A stretch of 64,000 bases of DNA from contig NZ_VTYQ01000003.1 of NCBI RefSeq assembly GCF_013113835.1, forward strand, positions 310,001-374,000. Direction: 5' to 3'. Below, in pieces: positions 1 through 8,758 of the stretch (the first letter of the stretch is position 1; every line of letters begins with the position of its first letter). The position numbers and the translations under genes are program-made. The stretch is from Vibrio sp. RE88 (GTDB lineage: Bacteria > Pseudomonadota > Gammaproteobacteria > Enterobacterales > Vibrionaceae). A model generated the notes under the pieces. That model saw only the letters and a program-made list of their open reading frames with translations. It did no database searches and had not been told where the DNA came from.

Positions 1-1478
1 ACGCCATCAACTACCGTGGCAGTGTTCACGACAGAGCCATCGCGATTCGAGATATCGCCATCGCACGCAACCCTCAGGAAATTTCCGCATTAGAGCAAGA
101 GATCAAAGAACTGGAAGATTTTTATCGTGAGTCCGAGCAAAACATGCAAGCCATGATAGCTAAAGGGGTGATGTTTACTGCTGAAGAGCGCCAGATCCTC
201 GCCCACATTGATCAAATCCAAGCCAAAACACTCCCTCTTGTTCGCCAGATCATCGCTGATAAGAAAAACGATCAAGTGATGACAGAGGTTGTTCTCGATC
301 AGGCAAGACCCGCTTTTATTGAATGGCTCAACACCATTAACCAGTTTATTGATTACCAAGAGAACCTGAACCAAACCCTTACTCCTGAAGCTCGTGGCGA
401 AGCTGGCGGTTTCCAAGATTTGATGCTTCTATTAACCGCTATCGCGTTAGCGATTTCTGTCGTTGTCGGTATCGCTATCGAACGTAGTTTCCGCAAGTCT
501 CTAGGCGGAGAACCCTATGAAGCGCAAAGTGCTATCCGCTTAATGGCAGATGGCGATTTGACCCACAATTACGGCGAACGCGTCAATGGCAGTATTCTTA
601 ATTCTCTCTCTGGTATGTCGACGAAGCTCACTCAAATAGTCAGCAATATCGTATCGGCGTCTGGTCAGTTGGTTGAGCAAGTGGATGAAGTGGCAGATGG
701 CTCAAGCCGTGTTTTGCGCTCTGCGCAGCAACAAGCTAGCTTGACTCAAGAGACAGTCGATAAACTGGATACCATGCGTCACAGCATTGACCAGATTGCC
801 CAAGTAACAACACAGACAGAAAACAACTCGGTCATGACGACAGACAACGCACGCAGTGGCCGCGAATTGGTGTTTGATGTCGCAGCAGAAATGGAAAATA
901 TCTCCGCAACGATTTTTGCAACTGTGGAGCAAGTAAAGCAATTGGAAGCTCGCACCAAAGACATTGGTGGCATCGTTAACGTGATCAGTGAGATTTCAGA
1001 GCAAACCAACCTACTGGCTCTGAATGCTGCCATTGAAGCCGCGCGTGCGGGAGAGTCCGGTCGTGGTTTTGCGGTTGTCGCCGATGAAGTCCGAAGTCTG
1101 GCTCAACGCACCAATGATGCAACCTCGCAGATTGAGTCAATGATCAACGAAGTTCAAACTCAAACCGCTGCCAGCGTAATCGCGATGGAAAATACCCAGC
1201 CTCAAGTAGAAAAAGGCAAAGAGAAAACCTCTCAAGCCAGCCAATTATTGGTTGATATTGAACATCAGGCCGAAGACACGCTTAGCCATATCCGTGACGT
1301 CGTGCAGGCAACCAATGAACAGGTAGAAGGTGTCAGAGACATAGCCGCGGCTATGGAGCAGATTTCGAGTATGTCGGATGACTCCGTTAACTCCATGGAG
1401 AGTAACGAAAACGCTGGCAGAAAGCTCAATCAGCTCGCCAACCAACTCAAACAGGAAGTGGGCTTCTTCAAAATTTAA
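1..1478 (+). CDS. Methyl-accepting chemotaxis protein, 5' end outside window
   Basis: This is a transmembrane chemoreceptor that passes periplasmic signals to CheA/CheW. The reading frame is open from base 3, and the residues before the first internal Met ([15 protein letters not shown]) look like the periplasmic four-helix-bundle part of MCPs, so the true start lies upstream of the window. The second membrane helix is at about 417-483, followed by a HAMP region. The cytoplasmic coiled coil has the conserved hairpin tip around 1000-1060 ([18 protein letters not shown]). I see no C-terminal CheR-docking pentapeptide. A strong hairpin terminator follows the stop. The family call is secure; the ligand cannot be deduced. 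Confidence 0.96.
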   Translation, partial: AINYRGSVHDRAIAIRDIAIARNPQEISALEQEIKELEDFYRESEQNMQAMIAKGVMFTAEERQILAHIDQIQAKTLPLVRQIIADKKNDQVMTEVVLDQARPAFIEWLNTINQFIDYQENLNQTLTPEARGEAGGFQDLMLLLTAIALAISVVVGIAIERSFRKSLGGEPYEAQSAIRLMADGDLTHNYGERVNGSILNSLSGMSTKLTQIVSNIVSASGQLVEQVDEVADGSSRVLRSAQQQASLTQETVDKLDTMRHSIDQIAQVTTQTENNSVMTTDNARSGRELVFDVAAEMENISATIFATVEQVKQLEARTKDIGGIVNVISEISEQTNLLALNAAIEAARAGESGRGFAVVADEVRSLAQRTNDATSQIESMINEVQTQTAASVIAMENTQPQVEKGKEKTSQASQLLVDIEHQAEDTLSHIRDVVQATNEQVEGVRDIAAAMEQISSMSDDSVNSMESNENAGRKLNQLANQLKQEVGFFKI

Positions 1479-1500
1479 CCCTTCCTCGTCTCGTACCTAG

Positions 1501-1529
1501 AACCTCAGGCGTAAGTCTGAGGTTTTTTT
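1501..1529 (+). terminator. Rho-independent terminator after the first MCP
   Basis: Stem AACCTCAG / CTGAGGTT with an 8-base loop, followed by a run of seven T, 22 bases after the MCP stop. Confidence 0.9.
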
Positions 1530-1617
1530 ATGTGCCTTTTCGTTTCAGGACTGCATCTGCCTTTAGATAAATATTGTCTATGCTGTTAAAGCAGCAACTG
1601 AGATAAGGAATGAGTCA

Positions 1618-2349
1618 ATGCACAATCTGAAACTGATGTTCTTTAGCCTGATGTTATTAGCGTTACCAGTCCGTGGGGATGTCCTCACTCTCACTTCTCT
1701 GGAATGGCCTCCCTACGCTGGAAGAAGTCTCGACTCTCAAGGCGCTTCTGTAGCCGTTGTCAAAGCCGCTGTTGAAGCAATGGGGCATGAGTTAACCGTT
1801 GAATTTTACCCTTGGGAACGAGCCGTTCACCTTGCAAAGAATCAAGCCAAGTACGCCGGTTACTTTCCTGAATATTATTTTGAAGCGTCGGACCTAATCT
1901 TTTCAGAGCCGATAGGAACAGGCCCTCTAGGCTTCGTTGAAAACAAAGCTAATCAGATATCATGGAGCAGTTTACAGGACTTGAAATCGACCAAAATTGG
2001 CGTGGTTCGCGGTTATGTCAACACCGAAGAACTCGACAGCATGATTGCCAGTGGCGCGCTTCAATCCGAAGCAGTAACCAGCGACAGTCAAAACCTGAAA
2101 AAAGTCTCGGGCCAACGTATCCCTCTCGCTGTAATAGACAGTAATGTTCTCAGCTATTTGCTGGCCAGTGATAAGAGCCTCAAAGGAGCGAAAGACAAGT
2201 TACAGATGAACGCTAAGCTATTGGAAGAAAAACAACTATTCATTGCATTTGGCAATGACGAAACTGGTAAGAAATGGAAATCGATCGTTGATCAAGGGCT
2301 GAAAAAGATCGATGCCAATCAAATTATGTCTGACTACTTCAATAAATAA
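1618..2349 (+). CDS. Periplasmic family 3 solute-binding protein (solitary)
   Basis: A 243-residue secreted protein with a signal peptide (about residues 1-20). It has the fold signature of amino-acid-type solute-binding proteins: the LEWPPYAG opening segment, WERA in lobe 1 and an LKSTKIGVVRGY segment at the lobe 2 entry. A good ribosome site (AAGGA, 8 bases before ATG) supports the start. No permease or ATPase gene adjoins it, so it may serve a distant ABC transporter or act as a sensor-type orphan, as is common in Vibrio. The ligand is unknown. It is flanked by a terminator upstream and a convergent gene downstream, so it is probably monocistronic. Confidence 0.85.
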   Translation: MHNLKLMFFSLMLLALPVRGDVLTLTSLEWPPYAGRSLDSQGASVAVVKAAVEAMGHELTVEFYPWERAVHLAKNQAKYAGYFPEYYFEASDLIFSEPIGTGPLGFVENKANQISWSSLQDLKSTKIGVVRGYVNTEELDSMIASGALQSEAVTSDSQNLKKVSGQRIPLAVIDSNVLSYLLASDKSLKGAKDKLQMNAKLLEEKQLFIAFGNDETGKKWKSIVDQGLKKIDANQIMSDYFNK

Positions 2350-2370
2350 CCTTTGTGTTACGTAAGCAAA

Positions 2371-2387
2371 TGGGAGCAAAGCTCCCA
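2371..2387. terminator. Hairpin between convergent genes
   Basis: Perfect stem TGGGAGC / GCTCCCA with an AAA loop, lying between the stops of two convergent genes. There is no long T-run on either side, so it is a weak or bidirectional terminator candidate. Confidence 0.5.
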
Positions 2388-2410
2388 CTTGCCGTTTGTA
2401 CCAACCCGAA

Positions 2411-3610
2411 TCACAGATAACGATGACTGATCGCTGTCCATTCCTTATCACCTATTTCCTCACTTACTGCGGTAACAAACTCTGCTGATAAGCTTCCATC
2501 AGTTTCAAAGTTCAATTGACTCATCAAGCTGTCTAGACTTGAGCCTATGTGATTCAAAGCTGAATCCAATTCATACCAAAACGCAGAGCCTTTAAAGTAA
2601 AACAATGGGTAATATTGACCTGCTCCTTGTTCATTGTAGAGGCGGTTTGCTTCAACCAACCCTGTTTTCGAGAAAGGAAACTTTTTAGCAAAGCCAAGCC
2701 AGAAATGAGTCGGTTCCTCCGCAGCATAAGGTGTTGTTTGCAGTGATTTGATCGCGTAATACTCTGCAAGACTTTCCGCAGCCCAAGTCGGCCTGCTGGC
2801 TGTATCTAAAACATGGACTGACTCATGCGCAGCAATCTTAAGAAGCATCTTTAGTGAAACTGGTGTGAGTTTTCCTTGCTCTAGCCAGGCATTAATCAAA
2901 ATCATGTTCTGACCCGCGGCTCCACTTAAACTCCCTGACGAGCGATCCTTTTTGAAGAACGCCATCTGCCAGTCTTGTCGCTGTGTATTCGAGAATACGC
3001 TGCTCAAGTAACGTAGTGACGTTTCCAATACCGGCTTCCATCGCTCTACTTGCTGCATCACTTGAGGCGCATCGCTGAAAACGGTGACTTGTTTATCGTT
3101 GATGTTTAGTTCTGTACTTTCCATTCCCCAAACAACAAACAATGGTGGCTGTGATAACTCAGGAATCGTCTGGCAGTTCTGCTCAGGGGTACAAACGCGA
3201 ATCTCGTTAATCCCTTTGACACGCGGCAGGGAATTCCACTCACTAATGAAATACCAACCATCACCGATACTCCGGCTGTCAATTTGTTGCGAGATATCCA
3301 TTCCCTGTTCAGGCGTATATTCCATTTGCAACGACCATTGAATCTGCTGGCACTTCTGAGGACTAGGTTGGTCTAAAGCCGTGATCCTACCCGAAGGCAA
3401 TTGGCACGATATCAACGGCTGAACTGCACTGGTTAAAGTGCGAGCAGGGATCATCTCTACTTGCTCTAAACCACTCGTGTCCACTGTGACGATGACTTTA
3501 TCAGCGTCATCAGGATCGACAGATAATTGATAAGTCAGAGACGGGTTAGCGAACACCCCAGTTGAGGCAAGCAAAGATAAAACGAGCAAAACACCTTTAA
3601 AATTAGACAT
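2411..3610 (-). CDS. Secreted gluzincin-like HExxH protein, function unknown
   Basis: A 399-residue protein with a clear signal peptide (about residues 1-21, cleavage after VFA). The C-terminal half has a zinc-peptidase-like motif, HESVH at residues 262-266, followed after about 13 residues by WAAESLAEYY, where Glu279 would be the third metal ligand as in M1/M61-type enzymes. The N-terminal half is beta-rich and has several cysteines (C69, C87, C140, C146). I do not recognise a named family and cannot tell the substrate. It is predicted to be periplasmic or secreted, and it stands alone between a convergent binding-protein gene and a divergent small gene. Inference: a membrane-associated or extracellular metallopeptidase, or a catalytically inactive relative. 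Confidence 0.75.
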   Translation of the reverse strand: MSNFKGVLLVLSLLASTGVFANPSLTYQLSVDPDDADKVIVTVDTSGLEQVEMIPARTLTSAVQPLISCQLPSGRITALDQPSPQKCQQIQWSLQMEYTPEQGMDISQQIDSRSIGDGWYFISEWNSLPRVKGINEIRVCTPEQNCQTIPELSQPPLFVVWGMESTELNINDKQVTVFSDAPQVMQQVERWKPVLETSLRYLSSVFSNTQRQDWQMAFFKKDRSSGSLSGAAGQNMILINAWLEQGKLTPVSLKMLLKIAAHESVHVLDTASRPTWAAESLAEYYAIKSLQTTPYAAEEPTHFWLGFAKKFPFSKTGLVEANRLYNEQGAGQYYPLFYFKGSAFWYELDSALNHIGSSLDSLMSQLNFETDGSLSAEFVTAVSEEIGDKEWTAISHRYL

Positions 3611-3747
3611 AAACGAGTGGAGTTAAGAAATTTGCTAGATAGGACATCCAATGCATAAATAAAGTTCGACCAGCAAAACGAAAAACTGAATATTTATCAT
3701 CGCTGGCAAATCAGGTAAGCTAGACGCAATTCGCTTTTGGGTTCATT

Positions 3748-4104
3748 GTGTTGTTAAAGAATCGTTCATTACCTATTGTTTTTCTTATCACTTTTGCACT
3801 ATTTTTTACTGGTGCAGCGGTAGGCGTACAATCTGGCGAAAAAGCATTAATCCAGTTGACTCACAGTACTCTGAGTCAAGAAATCCTCACTCAGATTCAT
3901 CCAATAGAATGCCCAAAGCCCAATCACAATGAGGCTCAATCATCGCATCACTGCTGCGCCTCAGTTTGCCTGCTGAAAGTGCCTTATATCTCCGGCCTGT
4001 CATTGGCAGGTACCATCCCTACTTCACTGGCACTTATCAATCAAGATAAGGCCGAAAAAGCAGTGGCTCGAATTCAGACTCTGTTCCGCCCTCCTATTGC
4101 GTAA
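3748..4104 (+). CDS. Small Cys/His-rich membrane-anchored protein, unknown
   Basis: A 118-residue protein starting at GTG (3748). It has one N-terminal hydrophobic segment (about residues 9-27) and then a short region rich in potential metal or thiol ligands: H51, C55, H60, H67, H68, C69, C70 and C74. The remainder is a short polar tail. It lies 68 bases upstream of dsbA on the same strand with no evident terminator between, so the two are probably cotranscribed. I do not recognise the family. The cysteines would face the periplasm, so it could be a substrate or partner of the DsbA next door, or bind a metal such as copper. The start has a weak ribosome site; TTG at 3751 is an alternative. 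Confidence 0.65.
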   Translation: MLLKNRSLPIVFLITFALFFTGAAVGVQSGEKALIQLTHSTLSQEILTQIHPIECPKPNHNEAQSSHHCCASVCLLKVPYISGLSLAGTIPTSLALINQDKAEKAVARIQTLFRPPIA

Positions 4105-4172
4105 TTCTTAATTTTCACATTCAACTCCGGCTTTACACCGGTAAATAACTGTATTTATTAGGAATTAATTCA

Positions 4173-4772
4173 ATGAAAAAACTATTCGCCCTATTTGCCA
4201 CATTGGTATTTTCACTGGCTGCTAATGCCGCTAAGTTCGAAGAAGGCACACATTACAAAGTGCTTGAAACGGACAAGTCGAAAACTCCGAAAGTCACCGA
4301 GTTCTTCTCTTTCTATTGCCCACATTGTTATAACTTTGAACCTGTGATCGATCGCCTCAAAACATCGCTTCCAGAAGGCGCAAAATTCGAGAAAGTGCAC
4401 GTTGCCTTTATGGGTAGCGACATGGCGATTCCAATGGCCAAATCCTACGCGACCATGGTGGCACTGGATGTAGAAAAGAGCTTGGTTCCGGCCATGTTTA
4501 AGCAGATTCACGAGCGTCGTAGTGCACCTAAAGATGAAAAGGCACTTCGCCAAATCTTTATCGATAATGGCGTTGATGCGAAGAAATTTGACTCGGCTTA
4601 CAACAGCTTTGTGGTGAATTCGATGCAAAAGAACTTCGACAAGCAGTTTAAGCAAAGTACGCTGACTGGCGTACCGGGTGTGTTGGTAAACGACAAATAT
4701 ATTGTTAAAGCCGATAAGATTCGCTCATTTGAAGAATACAATGAGCTGGTCAACTACCTGTTGACGCTGTAA
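4173..4772 (+). CDS. dsbA: Thiol:disulfide interchange protein DsbA
   Basis: A periplasmic oxidoreductase that introduces disulfides into secreted proteins. It is 199 residues long with a signal peptide ending at about residue 19-20. The thioredoxin active site CPHC is at residues 49-52 within [11 protein letters not shown], and the cis-proline loop TGVPG (Pro168) is present. Length and sequence match Vibrio DsbA (TcpG type). My recollection is that V. cholerae dsbA sits next to an rdoA/srkA kinase gene; here it instead follows a small Cys-rich protein gene, so this could be a second DsbA paralogue. A hairpin terminator follows about 45 bases after the stop. Confidence 0.93.
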   Translation: MKKLFALFATLVFSLAANAAKFEEGTHYKVLETDKSKTPKVTEFFSFYCPHCYNFEPVIDRLKTSLPEGAKFEKVHVAFMGSDMAIPMAKSYATMVALDVEKSLVPAMFKQIHERRSAPKDEKALRQIFIDNGVDAKKFDSAYNSFVVNSMQKNFDKQFKQSTLTGVPGVLVNDKYIVKADKIRSFEEYNELVNYLLTL

Positions 4773-4815
4773 CTGCCAACTAACCCAGAATCTCTGGGCT
4801 ATAAAGTAACAACAC

Positions 4816-4845
4816 AAAAAAGATCTCCATTTGGGGATCTTTTTG
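4816..4845 (+). terminator. Terminator after dsbA
   Basis: A-rich left arm, stem AGATCTCC / GGGGATCT (one G-T pair) and a T-run. A second short hairpin, CCCAGA / TCTGGG, lies just upstream at 4784-4798. Confidence 0.85.
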
Positions 4846-4976
4846 TATTTTGGACAACTGCTCTCATTGATGCGTTTAGTGCAAATACACCGCTCCCCTC
4901 TATATAAACGCTTAGCCATACATTAACTTCTTTCTTATCGAAGAACATGATGAAAGTTGCTGTTTTAGGGAAATCA

Positions 4977-5879
4977 CTAAAGAACAGAAATCGTCATTAG
5001 CTTTTGAGTCAAATAATCCAGAAACACCCGAAGCTTAATAGGCATATGTTCACGCTCAGGAAAGATCGCATAAATGCTTTTTTCTGGCATGGCGTAATCG
5101 GGCAGCAACTGGATCAGCTCACCTGATTGGAGATAAGGTGCGGCAATAAAATCAGGTAGCCGAGCGATTCCTAAACCCTGAATCGCAGCAGTTAACAAAA
5201 CCTCACTGTTGTTGACACGATAGTTACCCTCTACCGCGACACTTTCGATTTGATTCCCCTGAGCGAATGTCCATTCCGAGGTTTCAGATGTGTGTCGATA
5301 AATTAACGCATTATATTGAGTCAATTCTGACGGGTGAACTGGAGCAGCCCGTGACGTCGTCACGAAATAACTGGGAGACGCGCATACCACGCTATGACTT
5401 GTGATGAGTTTACGTGCAATTAAGCTGGAGTCGTCTAGGTCTCCACCGCGAATAGCCAAATCGTATCCGCCCGCCACAATGTCCACGTAATCATCACTCA
5501 TTGTCATATCAATTTGAATACTAGGAAACTGTTCGAGAAAAGACGGTATGAGCGGGGCGAGCGTCAGCCGTCCAAAAGACATCGGCGCACTGATCTTCAA
5601 GGTGCCAATCGCCTTACTTTGCTGACTGGTTGCTGCGTCTTCGGCTTTTTGTAACCAATAATACGCTCGATTGACGTGCTGGTAAAAATGTATCCCAGCT
5701 TCTGTAAGAGACACCTGACGAGTCGTTCGGTGCAACAAACGGACACCGAGACTATCTTCCAACTGAATAACACGCTTGTTGACGGCTGAGCGAGAAACGC
5801 CCAGCTCCCTAGCTGCTTTGGCAAAACTGGCATGCTTTACCACCTCAAGAAAAAAAGGAATAGCGTCTAAGTTTGTCAT
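4977..5879 (-). CDS. LysR-family transcriptional regulator
   Basis: A 300-residue regulator with an N-terminal winged helix-turn-helix (about residues 5-60: FAKAARELGVSRSAVNKRVIQLE) and a two-lobed effector domain from about residue 90. It belongs to the CrgA/DmlR-like branch by its LLHRTTRQVSLTEAG segment. It is divergent from a DMT-family transporter gene across a 103-base intergenic space, the usual LysR arrangement, so that transporter and the small gene behind it are the likely targets. The effector is unknown. Confidence 0.92.
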   Translation of the reverse strand: MTNLDAIPFFLEVVKHASFAKAARELGVSRSAVNKRVIQLEDSLGVRLLHRTTRQVSLTEAGIHFYQHVNRAYYWLQKAEDAATSQQSKAIGTLKISAPMSFGRLTLAPLIPSFLEQFPSIQIDMTMSDDYVDIVAGGYDLAIRGGDLDDSSLIARKLITSHSVVCASPSYFVTTSRAAPVHPSELTQYNALIYRHTSETSEWTFAQGNQIESVAVEGNYRVNNSEVLLTAAIQGLGIARLPDFIAAPYLQSGELIQLLPDYAMPEKSIYAIFPEREHMPIKLRVFLDYLTQKLMTISVL

Positions 5880-5982
5880 GATTGTCGCCTATTTGGATAC
5901 AGTATGAATATTATATGCTCTATTCTCTATACATACGAACCATCGTAAGCTTTCTTTAACCGATAACCGAGGAAAGCAGACG

Positions 5983-6873
5983 ATGAAGGCATTCCCCACA
6001 AAAGCCATGCCACAAGAAGGCGCTTGGTCAAAGAAGCTGGTCTATATCCTCTGTATTGGCGTGCTAGTGGCAATCAACTTTGCTTTGTCCAAATACGCAG
6101 TAAACCACGGAGTGGATCCGCTAGACGTCGCCGTCTTTCCCATGGCGGGCGCCGCAGCCCTATTAATGGCACTATTAACCGGCCAACGTCAGTGGAAACA
6201 CGCTGAATTTCGTCACTTTCGCTATTACATCATCGCAGGGATGTTAGGTGTGAGCCTGCCTAACTTGGCCGCCAGTCTCGCTTTGAAGAGTCTCAATACC
6301 AGTACGTTCAGTGTAGTGGTGACCCTATCACCCATTTTTACTCTGCTGTTTGCCATTCCCTTTGAGCGACAAACACTAACTATGTCGAAAGTTATAGGCG
6401 TCTTCATGGGGTTGCTGTCAGCTCTACTCGTGACAGTTGTCCCTTCAATAGAGAATCAGGTTGATGGCCGTAGCATCATGGTTGCGTTGCTGGTGCCGCT
6501 TTTATTAGGCGCGGGCAACGTATATCGAAGCCGGGCATTTCCTCTCGGCGCTAACCCTCTCGCCCTTGCAGCGGGCATGCTCGCTGTACAGAGTGCACTT
6601 TGGCTCCCCGCTGCAGATCTTTCTTTCTGGTTTGAGCCGAATGATACCAAATGGGTACTGGGAGTGATGTCCATCAATACCGCCCTCAGCTATTTGCTCA
6701 CTTTTCGATTCCAACGAGTGACCGATGGAGTTGGGCTTAGTCAGGTTGGCAATGTCGTCACGATAACGGGCGTCTTACTGGGTGTCGTCGTGTACGGAGA
6801 AGCAATCACGATTGAGCTCTGCGCTGCGGTTCTACTTCTCGGGGTCAGTTTATACCTATTTAACAAAACTTAA
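5983..6873 (+). CDS. DMT-superfamily (EamA) transporter
   Basis: An inner-membrane protein of 296 residues with about ten hydrophobic helices in two homologous halves, as in EamA-type drug/metabolite exporters. The SLNTSTFSVVVTLSPIFTLLFA segment at the end of the first repeat is characteristic. A ribosome site (GAGGAAAG) precedes the ATG. It is divergent from a LysR gene and followed 19 bases later by a SnoaL-like gene, suggesting a two-gene unit under LysR control. The substrate is not known. Confidence 0.9.
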   Translation: MKAFPTKAMPQEGAWSKKLVYILCIGVLVAINFALSKYAVNHGVDPLDVAVFPMAGAAALLMALLTGQRQWKHAEFRHFRYYIIAGMLGVSLPNLAASLALKSLNTSTFSVVVTLSPIFTLLFAIPFERQTLTMSKVIGVFMGLLSALLVTVVPSIENQVDGRSIMVALLVPLLLGAGNVYRSRAFPLGANPLALAAGMLAVQSALWLPAADLSFWFEPNDTKWVLGVMSINTALSYLLTFRFQRVTDGVGLSQVGNVVTITGVLLGVVVYGEAITIELCAAVLLLGVSLYLFNKT

Positions 6874-6892
6874 CCACCTACGGAGAAACACC

Positions 6893-7249
6893 ATGTCTCA
6901 CCATAATGAATTCGTTCTGAACCTGTATCGTATCGTTGATAATAAAGACGTAACGGCTTTAGCAGAACTGCTTCATCCAAACGTTGTTTTTACTTTCTCC
7001 AATGCGGAGAGCATTACTGGTCTCGAAGCGGTAAAAGCCGCAAATTCTCAATTTTTTGCAAGCATTCACTCAATGAGCCATACCTTTGCAGGTGTTTACG
7101 AAGCAAACGGGATTCTCATCTGTGATGGGCAAGTGAACTATGTGCGCCTAGACGGAAGTTTGCATAGCGCCAAATTCGCCACGATTTTGGCATTAAAGGA
7201 TGGCTTAATACACCAGTATAAAATCTTTGCCGATATATCAGAGCTCTAG
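6893..7249 (+). CDS. NTF2/SnoaL-like small protein
   Basis: A 118-residue protein of the nuclear-transport-factor-2-like cone fold: an N-terminal helix pair with the YRIVDNKDVTALAELLHPNVVF pattern, then strands ending in a DGLIHQYKIFAD segment. ATG at 6893 is chosen because GGAG lies 8 bases upstream and an upstream in-frame start would run deep into the transporter gene. Family members include isomerases, hydrolases and ligand binders, so the biochemical role is open. It is probably cotranscribed with the transporter gene ahead of it. Confidence 0.85.
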   Translation: MSHHNEFVLNLYRIVDNKDVTALAELLHPNVVFTFSNAESITGLEAVKAANSQFFASIHSMSHTFAGVYEANGILICDGQVNYVRLDGSLHSAKFATILALKDGLIHQYKIFADISEL

Positions 7250-7320
7250 CGCTTTCATCACAATGCTAGACACTGAGCTGCTAGTTTTTACTCCAAGGTC
7301 AGAAGCTTAATACATTTACG

Positions 7321-7356
7321 CCCTCTGTAAGCGCTTGTTTGATCACTAACAGAGGG
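7321..7356. repeat. Inverted repeat between convergent genes
   Basis: Arms CCCTCTGTAAG and CTAACAGAGGG (one mismatch) with a 14-base loop, midway between the SnoaL-like stop and the convergent oxidoreductase stop. No T-run, so only a possible transcription-ending or RNA-stabilising hairpin. Confidence 0.4.
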
Positions 7357-7385
7357 TCGAATGGGCGCTAAGATCTGGCCTTCTA

Positions 7386-8363
7386 TTATACTGACGCAGC
7401 CTGTTCCCAGCCGGTAAGCAACTTCATGATCTGGTAGGAGTCTTCAAGGGTAGCACTTGGTCTGCTCAAGCTCTTCTTACCCTCTTCAATGGCTTTGCGT
7501 ATGTTAGCCACTTGATAGAAGAATCCGTCCCCTTGCGCCTCTACCTCTACTTGTCGCTGTAACGTTTCATACACTTCCACACTGAACTGGTTGCATTGGG
7601 TTGCCAGCCAAGGGTTTGAATCAAGTGTGATAGCCCCTTTGCTTCCCAAAATCGTGAAACCATGTTTCAAGCCATGATCTTCCGCTGTGTGAATTTGAAC
7701 TGTGAGAGCATCACTAAAGCGAATTAACGCAGAAGATTCACAAATATTGCCATCCTGACCAAGGCGACCTAACGCCTGCATCGAGTAGTTATCGAATATT
7801 TGATCACCAAACTGCGATTGAAGAATCAAATGCACCAGAGACATTGGGTAACAGCCAAGGTTGTATAGCGCACCTTTACTGCCCGGATTGGTAAACTGTG
7901 AGATCGCCGCGATATACGAGGCCTGAATTGAGCGAATTTCGCCAATAGTGCCTTGTTTCAGCTCTTCGAGAATAGCGCTAGCCAGCGGATGGTTCAGGTA
8001 CATCAAACCCTCTGCAAAGAAGACACCACTCTGTTTAACAGCATTTAGTGCCTGCAGCGTCTTTTCCATGTCCACCGACAGAGATTTCTCGCACAGAATC
8101 GCTTTGCCTTTTTGCGCAGCTTTGACAACGTACTCGTGGTGAACATGATTAGGCAGCGCGATGTAGACGATATCAATCGCGTCATCATTCAAAATTTCAT
8201 CGTAGTTCGAATACGCTTTAGCTGGGCTGTAGTTCGCCACAAAATCATCTAGAGGTTGTTGAGAGCGCCCTGCTACTGCGTAGAGCTCACTGCCTTCATC
8301 ATTATTGATCGCTTCCGCCATCACACCTGATATAAAACTGGTTCCGAGTACACCCCATCTCAT
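7386..8363 (-). CDS. Gfo/Idh/MocA-family NAD(P)-dependent oxidoreductase
   Basis: A 325-residue two-domain dehydrogenase. The N-terminal Rossmann fold starts at MRWGVLGTSFISG and continues to the substrate loop CEKSLS, where the family normally has CEKP with the catalytic lysine: Lys is kept but Pro is replaced by Ser. The C-terminal alpha/beta domain follows from about residue 120 (GLMYLNHPLA, YNLGCYPMS). Its ATG overlaps the stop of the preceding quinol-monooxygenase-like gene by four bases (ATGA), so the two are translationally coupled. The substrate is probably a sugar or polyol derivative, but cannot be named. Confidence 0.9.
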   Translation of the reverse strand: MRWGVLGTSFISGVMAEAINNDEGSELYAVAGRSQQPLDDFVANYSPAKAYSNYDEILNDDAIDIVYIALPNHVHHEYVVKAAQKGKAILCEKSLSVDMEKTLQALNAVKQSGVFFAEGLMYLNHPLASAILEELKQGTIGEIRSIQASYIAAISQFTNPGSKGALYNLGCYPMSLVHLILQSQFGDQIFDNYSMQALGRLGQDGNICESSALIRFSDALTVQIHTAEDHGLKHGFTILGSKGAITLDSNPWLATQCNQFSVEVYETLQRQVEVEAQGDGFFYQVANIRKAIEEGKKSLSRPSATLEDSYQIMKLLTGWEQAASV

Positions 8364-8659
8364 CCTGCTATCTCTCCACTTTGCGATTCAAATACTTGCA
8401 CTAAGTCCGTTATACCCAAGGCAATAAACGCTTGCGTATGAGGCATGGTAAAATGCGCTTCAATCGCCGCTCTATCCTGATACTTTTCCCAGAGAATGAC
8501 ACGGCTTGGTTCCTTAAGATCGTACGTTGCTTTAGCTTGTAAACAGCCCGCCTCACTTTCCATATCACGACAAAATTGCTCAATGGCATCTTGCGCATGT
8601 TGTATTTCCATTTCAGGCTTTATTTTCAGCTCGGCGGTCACGTAAATCATCTCATTCAT
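8360..8659 (-). CDS. Antibiotic biosynthesis monooxygenase (ABM/YgiN-like) domain protein
   Basis: A 99-residue ferredoxin-like alpha/beta barrel of the ABM family, with the hallmark segments IYVTAELKIKP, ESEAGCLQAKATYD and LWEKYQDRAAIEAHF. These small dimeric enzymes oxidise quinols or related substrates, or degrade reactive aldehydes and dicarbonyls. It overlaps the downstream dehydrogenase gene by four bases and is divergent from a LysR gene, its likely regulator. The start could also be ATG three codons later (8650), since neither has a strong ribosome site. Confidence 0.85.
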   Translation of the reverse strand: MNEMIYVTAELKIKPEMEIQHAQDAIEQFCRDMESEAGCLQAKATYDLKEPSRVILWEKYQDRAAIEAHFTMPHTQAFIALGITDLVQVFESQSGEIAG

Positions 8660-8758
8660 ATCGGTATTCTATTCATTATTCAGACTTCATAATGTAATTA
8701 TCTCCGCTCAATTGATAAACTTAGCTTTAGTTGATTATTTATAAACTCTGAGTGTTCA

